Assembly: GCA_947495795.1 (NCBI GenBank)
Contig: CANMAI010000003.1
Coordinates: 124,001 to 188,000, forward strand
Source: an uncultured Paracoccaceae bacterium
Lineage (GTDB): Bacteria > Pseudomonadota > Alphaproteobacteria > Rhodobacterales > Rhodobacteraceae
Direction: 5' to 3'
Length of the DNA stretch: 64,000 bases
Shown here: positions 41,257 to 50,229 of the stretch, piece by piece
Position numbering within the stretch: the stretch's first letter is position 1
Layout: every line of letters begins with the position of its first letter
The notes under the pieces: model-generated
Database searches by the model: none
What the model saw: the letters and a program-made list of their open reading frames with translations, nothing else
Told to the model about the DNA's origin: nothing
Translations under genes and position numbers: made by a program

Positions 41257-41670
41257 CTAGGATTGGCTGGGACGCTGCGATGCAAGCCACCGAGTGATCG
41301 CAATGATCCGGTGCGCGGCGACAACGAAGATCAGCACATCTACGCAAACGCTCGCCAATGGCGAGACGAGCTGCGGGTAGTAGTAGAACCCTTCGTTGGC
41401 GTATTGGGACAGGTTACTGAACTCTGTGTAGCGATAGATGAAGCTCTGGGCCGTGTAGAGCAGTGTGATTACGAGACTGTCGCGCCAACAGGCGAAGAGG
41501 AGGAGCCATCTTTCTTCTTCGGCCGAGGGTGCAGCGGCCGCCTGTTTGCTCCCGTAGAATTTGAAGGCGATGATGGCGACGCCGATTGCCATAAGGAGGC
41601 AGGTGAGTGCCATGATGCCCATGGTGCTGCGGAAACCTGGGGACGTGAGGATGCTGTGGAGTTGGTCCAT
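41257..41670 (-). CDS. Small membrane protein of unknown function
   Basis: 137 residues with three hydrophobic helices at about residues 16-38, 52-75 and 98-127, separated by short polar stretches (KQAAAAPSAEEERW; TEFSNLSQYANEGFYYYP). No signal peptide, enzymatic motif or known family was recognised. It is transcribed against the dct genes, inside the dicarboxylate locus; a link to transport is only positional. Confidence 0.55.
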   Translation of the reverse strand: MDQLHSILTSPGFRSTMGIMALTCLLMAIGVAIIAFKFYGSKQAAAAPSAEEERWLLLFACWRDSLVITLLYTAQSFIYRYTEFSNLSQYANEGFYYYPQLVSPLASVCVDVLIFVVAAHRIIAITRWLASQRPSQS

Positions 41671-41929
41671 GGAGCGTTTGTTATGAAGCTGCGTTTCAAT
41701 TTGACGTTATCAGTCTGCTCTTTGCGCGCAAGCATATCCTAGTGTTCCCGGATTGGGTGGCGCGGACTCAATGCGAAGCCGCAGCGCAGCGCCTGCCCGG
41801 CCCATGGGCTGACGCTTGGCAAAGGGCAGTGAGGCGGTTGGGAGTGGAAAAATTGGGCTTGTACAAAGCGAGATGAACGGGTGTTGCGGCGCCACCCTGC
41901 GCGGCTATCGTGGTGCTCTTGGTCGGTGT

Positions 41930-41955
41930 CGTATCGATTCGGCCCTGCCGATACG
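41930..41955. promoter_or_regulatory. Inverted repeat upstream of the DctD-like box
   Basis: CGTATCG (41930-41936) and CGATACG (41949-41955) are perfect 7-bp arms separated by 12 bases. It ends 11 bases before the second palindrome and may be an additional regulator site; no binding protein can be named. Confidence 0.4.
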
Positions 41956-41966
41956 CCAGAAAAAAA

Positions 41967-41984
41967 TGTGCGGATTTTCGCACA
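41967..41984. promoter_or_regulatory. DctD-type binding palindrome upstream of dctP
   Basis: TGTGCGGATTTTCGCACA has perfect 6-bp arms TGTGCG and CGCACA with a six-base centre. Rhizobial DctD binds sites of this TGTGCG-N6-CGCACA type upstream of dctA, so this is a likely site for the Fis-type regulator encoded at 40490. It is about 180 bases upstream of the dctP start. Confidence 0.65.
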
Positions 41985-42163
41985 AATAGGTGAGGAGAAG
42001 GGCGATGCCGCGACTTTTCATGAAGGTTATCTCATTGAGTTTAAAGCACAATATGTCGATGCGATGAGATTGCATGCTTTCCGGTTCGCAGCCTCGTCTC
42101 GCTTGCCTATGCTTTCGACAGCTCTACAAAAAGAGTGTGGTTAATCGAGACTGGGAGGTCTTC

Positions 42164-43165
42164 ATGAAATTTCTGGTAACAGCTGCGACGGCAGCGCTTT
42201 TGGCGTTTGGTGGTTCGGCGGCAATGGCGGCATGTGACAGCGGCGAGATCGTGATCAAGTTCAGCCATGTGACGAACACGGACAAGCACCCCAAGGGGAT
42301 TGCTGCGAGCCTTTTGCAGGAGCGTGTGAACGAGGAGATGAACGGCACGGCCTGTATGGAAGTGTTCCCCAACTCCACGCTTTACACTGATGAGAAGGTG
42401 CTTGAAGCGCTTTTGAACGGGGACGTGCAACTTGCGGCCCCTTCGCTGAGCTTGTTCGAAAAGTTCACCAAGCAGTTCCGCCTGTTCGATCTGCCCTTCA
42501 TGTTCAAGAATATTGCAGCCGTGGACGCCTTTCAGGCATCGGATTCCGGGCAGGCGATGCTGGACGGGATGCAGAAGCGCGGCCTTCAGGGGCTGTCCTT
42601 CTGGCACAATGGCATGAAGCAGATGTCCGCGAGCCGGCCGCTGCTGATGCCCACCGATGCGGATGGGCTGAAATTCCGTGTGCAGCCGTCCGATGTTCTG
42701 GTCGCGCAGATGGAAGCGATTGGCGGCAATCCGCAGAAAATGGCGTTTGCGGAAGTGTATGGCGCGCTGCAGCAGGGTGTTGTGGACGGGCAGGAGAACA
42801 CGTGGTCCAACATCTACGGCCGCAAGTTCTTCGAGGTTCAGGACGGTATCACTGAGACGAACCATGGCATCATCGACTACATGGTGGTGGCCTCCGTCGA
42901 TTGGCTCGACAGTCTTGATGCGCCGGTGCGGGAGCAGTTCCTGACGATCCTCAACGAAGTCAGTGCGACGCGGAACGCGGAATCGACCAAGGTGAACGAG
43001 GAAGCCAAGCAGGCCATCGTCGCGGCAGGCGGGGAAGTGCGTCAGCTGACAGACGAGCAGCGCACGGCCTGGGTTGAGGCGATGAAGCCTGTCTGGGAAC
43101 AATTCAAGGATGATGTGGGCGCCGAGAATATCGACGCGGCACAGGCGATCAACGCCGGGTTCTAA
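42164..43165 (+). CDS. dctP: TRAP transporter substrate-binding protein
   Basis: Periplasmic binding protein of the DctP family, 333 residues. The start follows GGGAGGTC. A signal peptide covers about residues 1-22 (AALLAFGGSAAMAAC). The mature protein contains FSHVTNTDKHPKGIAA, LFDLPFMFKN, GMKQMSAS, and FRVQPSDVLVAQMEAIGGNPQKM with the conserved Arg that binds the carboxylate, then GVVDGQENTWSNIY. With dctQ and dctM it would form a sodium- or proton-driven dicarboxylate importer. Confidence 0.93.
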   Translation: MKFLVTAATAALLAFGGSAAMAACDSGEIVIKFSHVTNTDKHPKGIAASLLQERVNEEMNGTACMEVFPNSTLYTDEKVLEALLNGDVQLAAPSLSLFEKFTKQFRLFDLPFMFKNIAAVDAFQASDSGQAMLDGMQKRGLQGLSFWHNGMKQMSASRPLLMPTDADGLKFRVQPSDVLVAQMEAIGGNPQKMAFAEVYGALQQGVVDGQENTWSNIYGRKFFEVQDGITETNHGIIDYMVVASVDWLDSLDAPVREQFLTILNEVSATRNAESTKVNEEAKQAIVAAGGEVRQLTDEQRTAWVEAMKPVWEQFKDDVGAENIDAAQAINAGF

Positions 43166-43245
43166 ACCCTTGATATTGTGACTTGAGTGGTCCGGTTTTC
43201 CGGGCCACTCTGACATTTACCTGACATGACGAGTGGAGTGGGCCG

Positions 43246-43929
43246 ATGCAGAAGCGCCGTGCGGTGACTGCTGGCCTTGAGGAGACGCTGATCGCGGCGA
43301 TCCTCGGGGTGATGACGTTGATCACGTTCGCCAATGTGATCGTGCGCAAGACGGGCGGGGATTTCCTGCTCTTCGAGATCGACGGGAACATCCTCTGGGC
43401 CAAGGAGGCAACAGTATTCCTCTTTGCATGGCTCGTTCTACTCGGCACGTCCTATGCGGTGCGGATCGGGGCGCATCTGGGCGTGGATGCACTGCTCAAT
43501 ATCGTCTCCAAACCGATGCGCAAGGTGCTGGGGCTGATATCGGTGACGATCTGCATCGCCTTTGCCTTCCTGATGCTGAAGGGCGCGTGGGATTACTGGG
43601 CCAATTTCGCCAACCTGCCGCAAACCACGGGGCGGTGGTTCCCCACAGGTTTTGAGGAGAGCTTTCGCGGCAAGGGCTGGTATGAGAGCTATGACATCCC
43701 CATGCCCGGCTTTCTGCGCTTCATGGAAGATATGTTCAATGATGGTGACGAATACGAGAAAATTCCGCGCCTGATCCCCTACTTCATCCTCCCGCTTTCC
43801 ATGGCGTTGCTGCTCTTTCGGTTCCTGCAATCGGCCTGGTGGCTGTGGACGGGCAAGATCGACACGATCATTGCGAGCCATGAGGTAGAAGACGCGGTAG
43901 ACGCGCTGGCCGCTGAGCGGAAGGACTGA
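43246..43929 (+). CDS. dctQ: TRAP transporter small permease
   Basis: 227 residues, four membrane helices (about 12-32, 58-78, 93-113 and a last one near 180-200). LITFANVIVRKTGG near the N-terminus and WAKEATVFLFAWLVLLGTSYAVR are typical of DctQ. It is longer than average because of an extracytosolic loop (RWFPTGFEESFRGKGWYES). It starts 80 bases after dctP and is followed four bases later by dctM. Confidence 0.9.
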   Translation: MQKRRAVTAGLEETLIAAILGVMTLITFANVIVRKTGGDFLLFEIDGNILWAKEATVFLFAWLVLLGTSYAVRIGAHLGVDALLNIVSKPMRKVLGLISVTICIAFAFLMLKGAWDYWANFANLPQTTGRWFPTGFEESFRGKGWYESYDIPMPGFLRFMEDMFNDGDEYEKIPRLIPYFILPLSMALLLFRFLQSAWWLWTGKIDTIIASHEVEDAVDALAAERKD

Positions 43930-43933
43930 GGAC

Positions 43934-45319
43934 ATGGAAGTAATTCTGCTTTTCGGGCTGGTGATCGGCCTTCTGATGATCGGTGTGCCGATTGCCGTGG
44001 CACTTGGCCTGTCCTCGACCCTGTTCCTGATCTGGTTCTCCGAAAGCTCGCTCGCCTCGGTCTCGGGCACGCTTTTCTCGGCCTTCGAGGGGCATTTCAC
44101 GCTGCTTGCGATCCCGTTCTTCATTCTGGCGTCGAGTTTCATGTCCACGGGCGGCGTGGCGCAGCGGATTATCCGGTTTTCCATTGCCTGTGTCGGGCAC
44201 TATCCCGGCGGTCTGGCGATTGCCGGTGTTTTCGCGTGTATGCTGTTCGCGGCGCTTTCCGGCTCGTCTCCGGCGACTGTGGTGGCCATCGGTTCCATCG
44301 TGATCGCGGGCATGCAGCAGGTTGGGTATTCCAAGGATTTTGCTGCGGGCGTGATCTGTAATGCCGGGACACTCGGCATCCTGATTCCGCCTTCCATCGT
44401 GATGGTTGTGTATGCGGCGGCTGTGGAGGTTTCCGTTGGTCGCATGTTCCTGGCCGGAGTGATTCCCGGGCTTTTGGCGGGATTCATGCTGATGGTGGCC
44501 ATTTACGTGGTCGCACGTGTCAAGAATTTGCCAAAAGGTGAATGGCGCGGCTTCTCGGAAGTCTGGGATTCCGGGCTTGATGCGGGGTGGGGACTGTTCC
44601 TGATCGTCATCATTCTGGGCGGCATCTATGGCGGTGTCTTCACGCCGACCGAGGCTGCAGCGGTGGCTGCCGTCTATGCCTTTCTGATCGCGAATTTTAT
44701 CTATCGGGACATGGGCCCCTTGCGACCTGATGAGGACGACCCGACGAACACGCCGTTGCCGCTTTACAAGAAGCCCTATGCGCTGCTGACAGCCTGGGTG
44801 CATACGGACACGCGCGACACGCTTTTTGAGGCCGGAAAGCTGACGGTCACATTGCTTTTCATCATCGCTAACGCTTTGATTTTGAAGCATGTTTTGACAG
44901 AAGAGCAGATTCCGCAAGCGATTGCAGGCTCTATGCTGGAGGCCGGCTTCGGGAAGGTGATGTTCCTTGTGATCGTGAACGTGATCCTGCTGATCGGTGG
45001 GCAGTTCATGGAGCCTTCGGGGTTGATCGTGATTGTAGCGCCGCTGGTGTTTCCCATCGCAATCGAGTTGGGCGTCGATCCGATTCACCTTGGGATCATC
45101 ATGGTGGTGAATATGGAGATCGGAATGATCACGCCGCCCGTGGGGCTTAACCTGTTCGTGACATCGGGTGTTGCGGGCATGTCGATGATGCGCGTTGTTA
45201 AGGCTGCCGCGCCCTGGCTGCTTATTTTGGTCATTTTCCTGATTATGATTACGTATATCCCGTGGCTCTCGACATATCTGCCGAACACGATCATGGGGCC
45301 AGAGATCATAATACAGTAG
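43934..45319 (+). CDS. dctM: TRAP transporter large permease
   Basis: 461-residue inner-membrane permease with about 11-12 helices. GLVIGLLMIGVPIAVALGLSS, FFILASSFMSTGGVAQRI, ALSGSSPATVVAIGSIVI and the pair LGILIPPSIVMVVYA / GMITPPVGLNLFV are the DctM signatures. It works with DctP and DctQ to import C4-dicarboxylates or related acids. A second dctP gene follows. Confidence 0.95.
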   Translation: MEVILLFGLVIGLLMIGVPIAVALGLSSTLFLIWFSESSLASVSGTLFSAFEGHFTLLAIPFFILASSFMSTGGVAQRIIRFSIACVGHYPGGLAIAGVFACMLFAALSGSSPATVVAIGSIVIAGMQQVGYSKDFAAGVICNAGTLGILIPPSIVMVVYAAAVEVSVGRMFLAGVIPGLLAGFMLMVAIYVVARVKNLPKGEWRGFSEVWDSGLDAGWGLFLIVIILGGIYGGVFTPTEAAAVAAVYAFLIANFIYRDMGPLRPDEDDPTNTPLPLYKKPYALLTAWVHTDTRDTLFEAGKLTVTLLFIIANALILKHVLTEEQIPQAIAGSMLEAGFGKVMFLVIVNVILLIGGQFMEPSGLIVIVAPLVFPIAIELGVDPIHLGIIMVVNMEIGMITPPVGLNLFVTSGVAGMSMMRVVKAAAPWLLILVIFLIMITYIPWLSTYLPNTIMGPEIIIQ

Positions 45320-45348
45320 GAATTCAAGAGAGGTTGGAGTTCCCCCCT

Positions 45349-46344
45349 ATGAAACTGAAACTAGTTGCCGCTTTGGCCGCTCTGATCGGAGCGTCTGCTC
45401 CGGCATTCGCCAATTGCGATCCGGGCGAAACCGTCGTGAAAATGAGTCTGGTTACCGCGCTCAAGGGTCATCCTAAGGGTGAGACTGCGCTGGCAATGGC
45501 GGAGCGTGTGAACACGCAGCTCAATGGCCGGATGTGCATGGAAGTGTACGGCAATTCCGAGCTTTACGATGATGATGCGGCGCTGGAGGCCGTTCTGCGG
45601 AACGACATCCAGATGGCGGCGCCCTCTTTCTCCAAGTTCGGGCCATATACGAATGTGCTGATGATGTTTGATTTGCCGTTCCTGTTTGACGGACCGGTGG
45701 AGGCGCTTAATTTCACCAATTCCGAGTCGGCGGCGGAGCTGCGCGATGTGCTGACGCCCTCGGGGTTTGCGAGCCTCGGGTTTTGGTCCAACGGGATGAA
45801 GCAGATCTCGGCAACGCGGCCATTGCGCCTGCCGAAAGATGCCGAGGGGCTGACGTTCCGAGTGCAGCCTTCCGAAGTGATTGAAGCGCAGTTTGCGGCG
45901 CTGGGTGCCAACACGAAGCGCCTCGCCTTCTCCAAGGTTTATGACGCGCTGGTCTCCGGCGAAGTTCAGGGCCAGCAGAATTCATGGTCCAACATCTACT
46001 CGAAAGGGTTTTACAAGGCGCAGGATGGGGTGACGGAATCGAACCATGCCTATCTGGGCTACATGGCCGTGACCTCACAGACTTTCCTCGACTCGCTGGA
46101 GCCGGATCTGCGGGATCAGTTCCTGCTCATCTTTGAACTGACTACGCACGAGTACAACCGCTTTGCTTACGAGATAAATGAGGCGCGGGCGCAGGATGTG
46201 TGGCGTGAGACCAAGAACATCGTTGAACTGACGGATGAGGAACGGGCCGCATGGCGCGCTGCGTTCCGGCCCGTTTATGCGCAGTTCGAAGATCAGATCG
46301 GCCGCGATCTGATAGCGGCAGCGCAATCTTTCAACAAGCAGTAA
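45349..46344 (+). CDS. Second TRAP substrate-binding protein (DctP paralogue)
   Basis: 331 residues with a signal peptide (about 1-22, ALIGASAPAFANC). It aligns with the upstream DctP throughout: FDLPFLFDG, GFWSNGMKQISATRPLRLP, FRVQPSEVIEAQFAALGANTKRL, GQQNSWSNIYSKGFY. The predicted carboxylate-binding Arg in TFRVQPS is kept. It starts 29 bases after dctM with GAGAGGTTGGAG upstream, so it is part of the same operon. The two binding proteins may give one permease two substrate ranges. Confidence 0.92.
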   Translation: MKLKLVAALAALIGASAPAFANCDPGETVVKMSLVTALKGHPKGETALAMAERVNTQLNGRMCMEVYGNSELYDDDAALEAVLRNDIQMAAPSFSKFGPYTNVLMMFDLPFLFDGPVEALNFTNSESAAELRDVLTPSGFASLGFWSNGMKQISATRPLRLPKDAEGLTFRVQPSEVIEAQFAALGANTKRLAFSKVYDALVSGEVQGQQNSWSNIYSKGFYKAQDGVTESNHAYLGYMAVTSQTFLDSLEPDLRDQFLLIFELTTHEYNRFAYEINEARAQDVWRETKNIVELTDEERAAWRAAFRPVYAQFEDQIGRDLIAAAQSFNKQ

Positions 46345-46413
46345 TGCAGATCAGGCGCGGCTGCTAAGGCGATCCAAGAATACGACTGTCGCCGAAGTGT
46401 GGCCGCGCCTTTG

Positions 46414-46462
46414 CCGCTCCCGGGCTTTTGGCGGTAGGATGTCAGGTTAATTTGGAAACGCC
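46414..46462. repeat. Dispersed ~50-bp repeat, copy 2
   Basis: CCGCTCCCGGGCTTTTGGCG then GTAGGATG and AATTTGGAAACGCC; matches copy 1 at 36945-36995. It lies between the convergent dctP paralogue and the GT-B-like gene. Confidence 0.7.
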
Positions 46463-46478
46463 TTAGCGCCGCGCTGGC

Positions 46479-47486
46479 CTATTCAGCCAGCAGCTTTTTG
46501 AGTTCCTCTGCAATTCTGTGAGTTGCCGGTATATCCTCCAATTTTGAAAGATGGCGGTTGAGAAAAGCATCCGGGGAAAACCGTGTATTGCCTTGCTGCC
46601 AGTTCTGAAGTGACGCTTGCAGCGCTTCAGCGTCGTATGAGAGCGTGAACGCGCCATGAGGTTCTTGGAATTCGACCATACGATCGTTCTTCAACGAATA
46701 GATGAAGGGCTGGGCGCCCGATATCAGGGCTTGATAAACCGTCGTGGAAAATCGCGAGATGAGAATATTATGCTGTTCCAGCAGGGCTTCGATGGGGTCG
46801 GATGACACTTCGACACCATCCGCGACTTTGGGGGCTGAGGGGTGCTTGCTGACGATGGGGGTGAGGTTGCAGGCTCTGCAAACATCAAGCACGGAATTGA
46901 GCCATGCGTTGGCCTGCCCGTTTATCCTGTGCTTGTCCATGAACTTGAAGTTGATTACTGCGGTTTGGGTGGACTGGCGGCCTGTGACCTTGCGTGTTGC
47001 CTCAAGCACGGGAGACCCCACAACCCGGGCGCGCTCCTTGTAGGCTTCCTTGCCGGATTGGCCCCAGACGAGGATCCTGTCCACTCCTTCATACCTGTTT
47101 GGGATCGCGAAGCGGCATCCATCCACCACGCCGACAACACGCACGCCCATTTCCTGTATGGATTTTATCGCATCCGGGAAGTGTGGAGGGGCCTGTTTTG
47201 TGCCGACGACCACGATATCCTTCGCCCGCAACTGTTCTTTCAACTCCATCAGGGACAGCCATTCCAATCCGAGTTCATCAAGAACCGGTTTGGCCTGGGC
47301 GCGATGCCGCTTCATGGCTGGTACTGCGAAACACACGGGGATGCCATCCGCCTGCAAGCGGCGGTAAGCATCTATGAAGATGCGGACCATATTCCGGTTA
47401 TGTGTGACGAAATAGATCGCGGACGGGCCAGCAGCGGGCGCGGGCCTGATTTGCGGATGCTCTGCCTTGTCAGGCTGCATGTTCAC
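46479..47486 (-). CDS. GT-B-like glycan-assembly protein, unknown substrate
   Basis: 335 residues from GTG 47486 (ATG 47480 is in frame). It reads as a two-Rossmann-domain protein: IYFVTHNRNMVRIFIDAYRRL opening, KAKDIVVVGTKQAPPHF-like first domain, then DRILVWGQSGKEAYKE and, near the C-terminus, LTPIVSKHPSAPK and LISRFSTTVYQALISGAQPF, recalling UDP-GlcNAc epimerase/capsule-synthesis GT-B folds. No precise family is assigned. It overlaps the cytidylyltransferase gene by 17 bases, so the two probably work together on a surface or lipid-linked sugar. Confidence 0.6.
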   Translation of the reverse strand: MNMQPDKAEHPQIRPAPAAGPSAIYFVTHNRNMVRIFIDAYRRLQADGIPVCFAVPAMKRHRAQAKPVLDELGLEWLSLMELKEQLRAKDIVVVGTKQAPPHFPDAIKSIQEMGVRVVGVVDGCRFAIPNRYEGVDRILVWGQSGKEAYKERARVVGSPVLEATRKVTGRQSTQTAVINFKFMDKHRINGQANAWLNSVLDVCRACNLTPIVSKHPSAPKVADGVEVSSDPIEALLEQHNILISRFSTTVYQALISGAQPFIYSLKNDRMVEFQEPHGAFTLSYDAEALQASLQNWQQGNTRFSPDAFLNRHLSKLEDIPATHRIAEELKKLLAE

Positions 47487-48222
47487 GCGGTGCCTTGGGT
47501 TGGACGAGATAGTCAGAGATGACTTGGGGGCGGGGACGCGCCTCGATCATGGATTTGATGATCTCGAAATCATCCGGGCCGTTGATATCGAGGCCTGTGA
47601 TGGCGTGATCTATCACCGGATGGATGCGATTGCCCATATAGGCGGACCCCCAGCGCTCCCAGTTTTTGTTAAACAGAATATCGAGATTGTAGGGCGAGTA
47701 GACATCCGGGAATTCGGTGCGGCGCATGACGGAGCGCGTGCGATCCCAGTGATCTGTCAACGGTTCGAGGTAGCCATCACTGTTGATCGTGCAGACACGG
47801 GCATCCGTCTGGTTGACGATGCGCACGCTGTCTGGTGGGTTTTCGCTCAGCATGAGATCCAGCCCTCTGCGCACGCTTGCCACCTTGCGGAAAGGGTTGG
47901 TGGGCTTGAGACGGAGCCAGATATCGGGCATCTCGATTCCGTGCTGCGGCAGGTTTGCCGCGAGATCCGAGAGAATATCCTCCTCCATCGCGGTGCCGCT
48001 GCTGGCGTGTTCGCCGCGCAGATAGGGGCAGGTGGCACCGTAGCTTCGCGCGATTTTGGCGTATTCGGGGCTATCGGTGCTGACAATCACCTGATCTATG
48101 CCGAGCGCCTGGCCAAAGGCTATGGAGTAGGCCATGAGCGGGTGCCCGTCTATATCGAGGATGTTCTTATCGCGGAGGCCCTGCGAGCCGGAGCGGGCAG
48201 GGATGAGGGCGTAGATCTTCAC
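47470..48222 (-). CDS. Acylneuraminate cytidylyltransferase-family protein
   Basis: 250 residues. IYALIPARSGSQGLRDKNI is the nucleotide-binding ARxGSxxxxxKN loop of CMP-sugar synthetases; VIVSTDSPEYAKIARSYGA and WLRLKPTNPFRKVASVRRGLDLM match the NeuA/KdsB group, and DINGPDDFEIIKSM near the end supplies metal-binding Asp. It would activate a nonulosonic acid (sialic-type) or related keto sugar with CTP. The NeuB synthase is not in the window. Confidence 0.85.
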   Translation of the reverse strand: MKIYALIPARSGSQGLRDKNILDIDGHPLMAYSIAFGQALGIDQVIVSTDSPEYAKIARSYGATCPYLRGEHASSGTAMEEDILSDLAANLPQHGIEMPDIWLRLKPTNPFRKVASVRRGLDLMLSENPPDSVRIVNQTDARVCTINSDGYLEPLTDHWDRTRSVMRRTEFPDVYSPYNLDILFNKNWERWGSAYMGNRIHPVIDHAITGLDINGPDDFEIIKSMIEARPRPQVISDYLVQPKAPREHAA

Positions 48223-48270
48223 TGAGGATATCCGTACTTTTGAAATGCATTTGGTATTTATATAGGTGCT

Positions 48271-48774
48271 TTAGGCGCCGCGATAAGGCTCAACATATTG
48301 GAGAGCCATATCCCAGGGAAAGAAAATCCATGTGTCCTGGCTGACTTCGGTAATGAAGGTATCGACCAGCGGGCGACCCTTGGGTTTTGCATAGACAGTG
48401 GCGAAGTGCGCCTTGGGATAAAGGGAGCGAACAAGCTCCAGCGTTTTGCCGCTATCGACGAGATCATCCAGGATGAGGATGCCGGTGCCATCGCCCATCA
48501 GTTCCGTGTCCGGTGATTTGAGGACGGTCGCGTCGGCCTGTGTCTGATTATCGTAGGATTTGACGCTGATCGTATCTACCGTGCGGATATCAAGCTCCCG
48601 CGCCACGATCATGGCCGGTGCCATGCCGCCGCGTGTGATCGCCACCACGGCTTTCCAGCTGCCATCGGGCTGCGTGCCCTCCTTCTCCAGCCGCCATGCC
48701 AGCGCCCGACTATCGCGGTGGATCTGATCCCAGGATATGTGAAAGCCTTTTTCGTGCGGGAGACGGTCTGACAC
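48271..48774 (-). CDS. gpt: Xanthine phosphoribosyltransferase
   Basis: Purine salvage enzyme of 167 residues from GTG 48774, which follows GAAAGGA. The PRPP-binding motif is [17 protein letters not shown], preceded by [34 protein letters not shown] closes the protein, as in bacterial Gpt. The start was placed here because the more distal TTG lacks a ribosome-binding site. It lies 13 bases after the lysE-like stop. Confidence 0.9.
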   Translation of the reverse strand: MSDRLPHEKGFHISWDQIHRDSRALAWRLEKEGTQPDGSWKAVVAITRGGMAPAMIVARELDIRTVDTISVKSYDNQTQADATVLKSPDTELMGDGTGILILDDLVDSGKTLELVRSLYPKAHFATVYAKPKGRPLVDTFITEVSQDTWIFFPWDMALQYVEPYRGA

Positions 48775-48787
48775 AGACGGGTTCCTT

Positions 48788-49399
48788 TCAGTCGAGAGCA
48801 ATGCGGATGCCGAAGGATCCTATAACGATGCCGAATGCACGCTCCAGCCCGGTTTTGGCTTTGCGGTAGAGCGTTTGCATGGCCGAGAGGGAGAAGAAGC
48901 GGGCGACGATGATGTACCAGCCCGCCTCGATCACGAAGATCGTTGCGAGAACGAGGGCCGCGAGGCCGGGGGAGACCTCTGCCGGCATCAGGCCAACAAA
49001 GACCGCGCCGAAATAGATGGCGGCTTTGGGATTGGCGAGTTGCGTCGTGAGGCCCAGCCGAACGGCGGAGGTGAAGCTGCGCTGCGGAGCCGCCTCTTCC
49101 GTGGGGAGCGGTGTGCCTGCGTTTCGCCAGAGCTGGATGCCGATCCAGATGAGGAACGCGGCACCGATGAGCTTTAGGAATGTGAGGAGGGCGGGGGCAA
49201 GTTCGAAAAGGAGAGCAAGGCCTGAAAGCGCCATGCTTGCCCAGACGAGCGAGCCGAGCCCCAGGCCCAGAGCGACACCGAGGCCTGTGCGGAAACTTCC
49301 TCGCATGCTGGATTGGAGTGTGACGACAAAGCTCGGCCCAGGGCTGACCACGATCGCAATCTGGAGGGCTGCGAAGGTGAGGAAGGCCGCGAGAGTCAT
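48788..49399 (-). CDS. LysE/RhtB-family amino acid exporter
   Basis: 203-residue membrane protein with about six helices. [32 protein letters not shown] is the family signature (SPGPxxxxV), and [22 protein letters not shown]-like sequence in helix 4 is typical. Likely exports an amino acid or homoserine lactone; the substrate is unknown. It overlaps fabI by four bases (ATGA). Confidence 0.92.
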   Translation of the reverse strand: MTLAAFLTFAALQIAIVVSPGPSFVVTLQSSMRGSFRTGLGVALGLGLGSLVWASMALSGLALLFELAPALLTFLKLIGAAFLIWIGIQLWRNAGTPLPTEEAAPQRSFTSAVRLGLTTQLANPKAAIYFGAVFVGLMPAEVSPGLAALVLATIFVIEAGWYIIVARFFSLSAMQTLYRKAKTGLERAFGIVIGSFGIRIALD

Positions 49400-50229
49400 G
49401 GGGCGACTGCGGGTTTGCGGCCCGTTGCAACATCGATATCCGGTGCGTCTTCGGCCTTCATGCCAACGATGTGATAGCCACTATCGACATGGTGCGTTTC
49501 GCCGGTGACGCCGGAAGAGAGATCGGAGAGGAGATACATGGCTGATTTACCAACCTCCGCCTGATCCACGTTGCGGCGCAAGGGCGCATTCAATTCGTTC
49601 CACTTCATAATGTAGCGGAAATCGCCGATGCCGGAGGCGGCGAGCGTTTTGATTGGGCCAGCCGAAAGCGCGTTGACGCGGATGTTCTTGGGCCCGAGAT
49701 CCATCGCCATGTATTTGACGGAGGCTTCAAGCCCGGCCTTGGCGACGCCCATGACATTGTAGTGCGGCATCACCCGCTCAGCCCCGAAATACGTGAGCGT
49801 GAGCATGGAGCCGCCATCGGGCATCATCTTTTCTGCCCGTTGGGCGACGGCTGTGAAGGAGTAGACCGAGACATTCATGGTGAGCTGAAAGTTGGCGGCA
49901 GATGTATCCACATAGCGGCCTCGAAGCTCATTTTTATCAGAAAAGCCAATGGCATGGACGAGAAAATCGAGCTTGCCCCATTCCGCTTTCAAGTTCTCGA
50001 ATACAGCATCGATGGAGCCTGCATCCTGCACATCGCAGGGGAGAACGATTTTGGAACCGAGCTGCTCGGCCAGCGGCTTCACGCGTTTGCCGAGTGCATC
50101 GCCCTGATAGGTAAACGCCATTTCGGCACCCTGCGCGTGGCAGGCCTGCGCGATGCCCCAGGCGATCGACTTGTCATTCGCAAGGCCCATAATCAGGCCT
50201 TTCTTACCGCTCATCAATCCCTGTGACAT
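49396..50229 (-). CDS. fabI: Enoyl-[acyl-carrier-protein] reductase (NADH)
   Basis: Last step of the fatty-acid elongation cycle. 277 residues. GLIMGLANDKSIAWGIAQA is the SDR NAD-binding loop, and the catalytic YxxxxxxK arrangement appears as YNVMGVAKAGLEASVKYMA. GAGGG precedes the ATG. The divergent pdxH gene lies 137 bases away, giving a shared promoter region. FabI is the triclosan target class. Confidence 0.96.
   Translation of the reverse strand: MSQGLMSGKKGLIMGLANDKSIAWGIAQACHAQGAEMAFTYQGDALGKRVKPLAEQLGSKIVLPCDVQDAGSIDAVFENLKAEWGKLDFLVHAIGFSDKNELRGRYVDTSAANFQLTMNVSVYSFTAVAQRAEKMMPDGGSMLTLTYFGAERVMPHYNVMGVAKAGLEASVKYMAMDLGPKNIRVNALSAGPIKTLAASGIGDFRYIMKWNELNAPLRRNVDQAEVGKSAMYLLSDLSSGVTGETHHVDSGYHIVGMKAEDAPDIDVATGRKPAVAP

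Larger units (their letters stand above)
41671..42163. other. Regulatory and repeat-rich region upstream of dctP
   Basis: About 490 bases without a gene. It holds the sequence CGCCTGCCCGGCCCATGGGC (from 41790), which I recognise from intergenic regions of roseobacter genomes, the inverted repeats at 41930-41955 and 41967-41984, and an AT-rich tract before dctP. No -24/-12 promoter of the sigma54 type was visible between the palindrome and dctP. Confidence 0.55.

Noticed and set aside
41985-42163. Sigma54 promoter for dctP
   Set aside because: No GG-N10-GC pattern resembling TGGCAC-N5-TTGC was found between the DctD-like palindrome and dctP.
42107-45088. Long minus-strand frames opposite dctP and dctM
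   Set aside because: No family resemblance; TRAP genes on the plus strand are complete.
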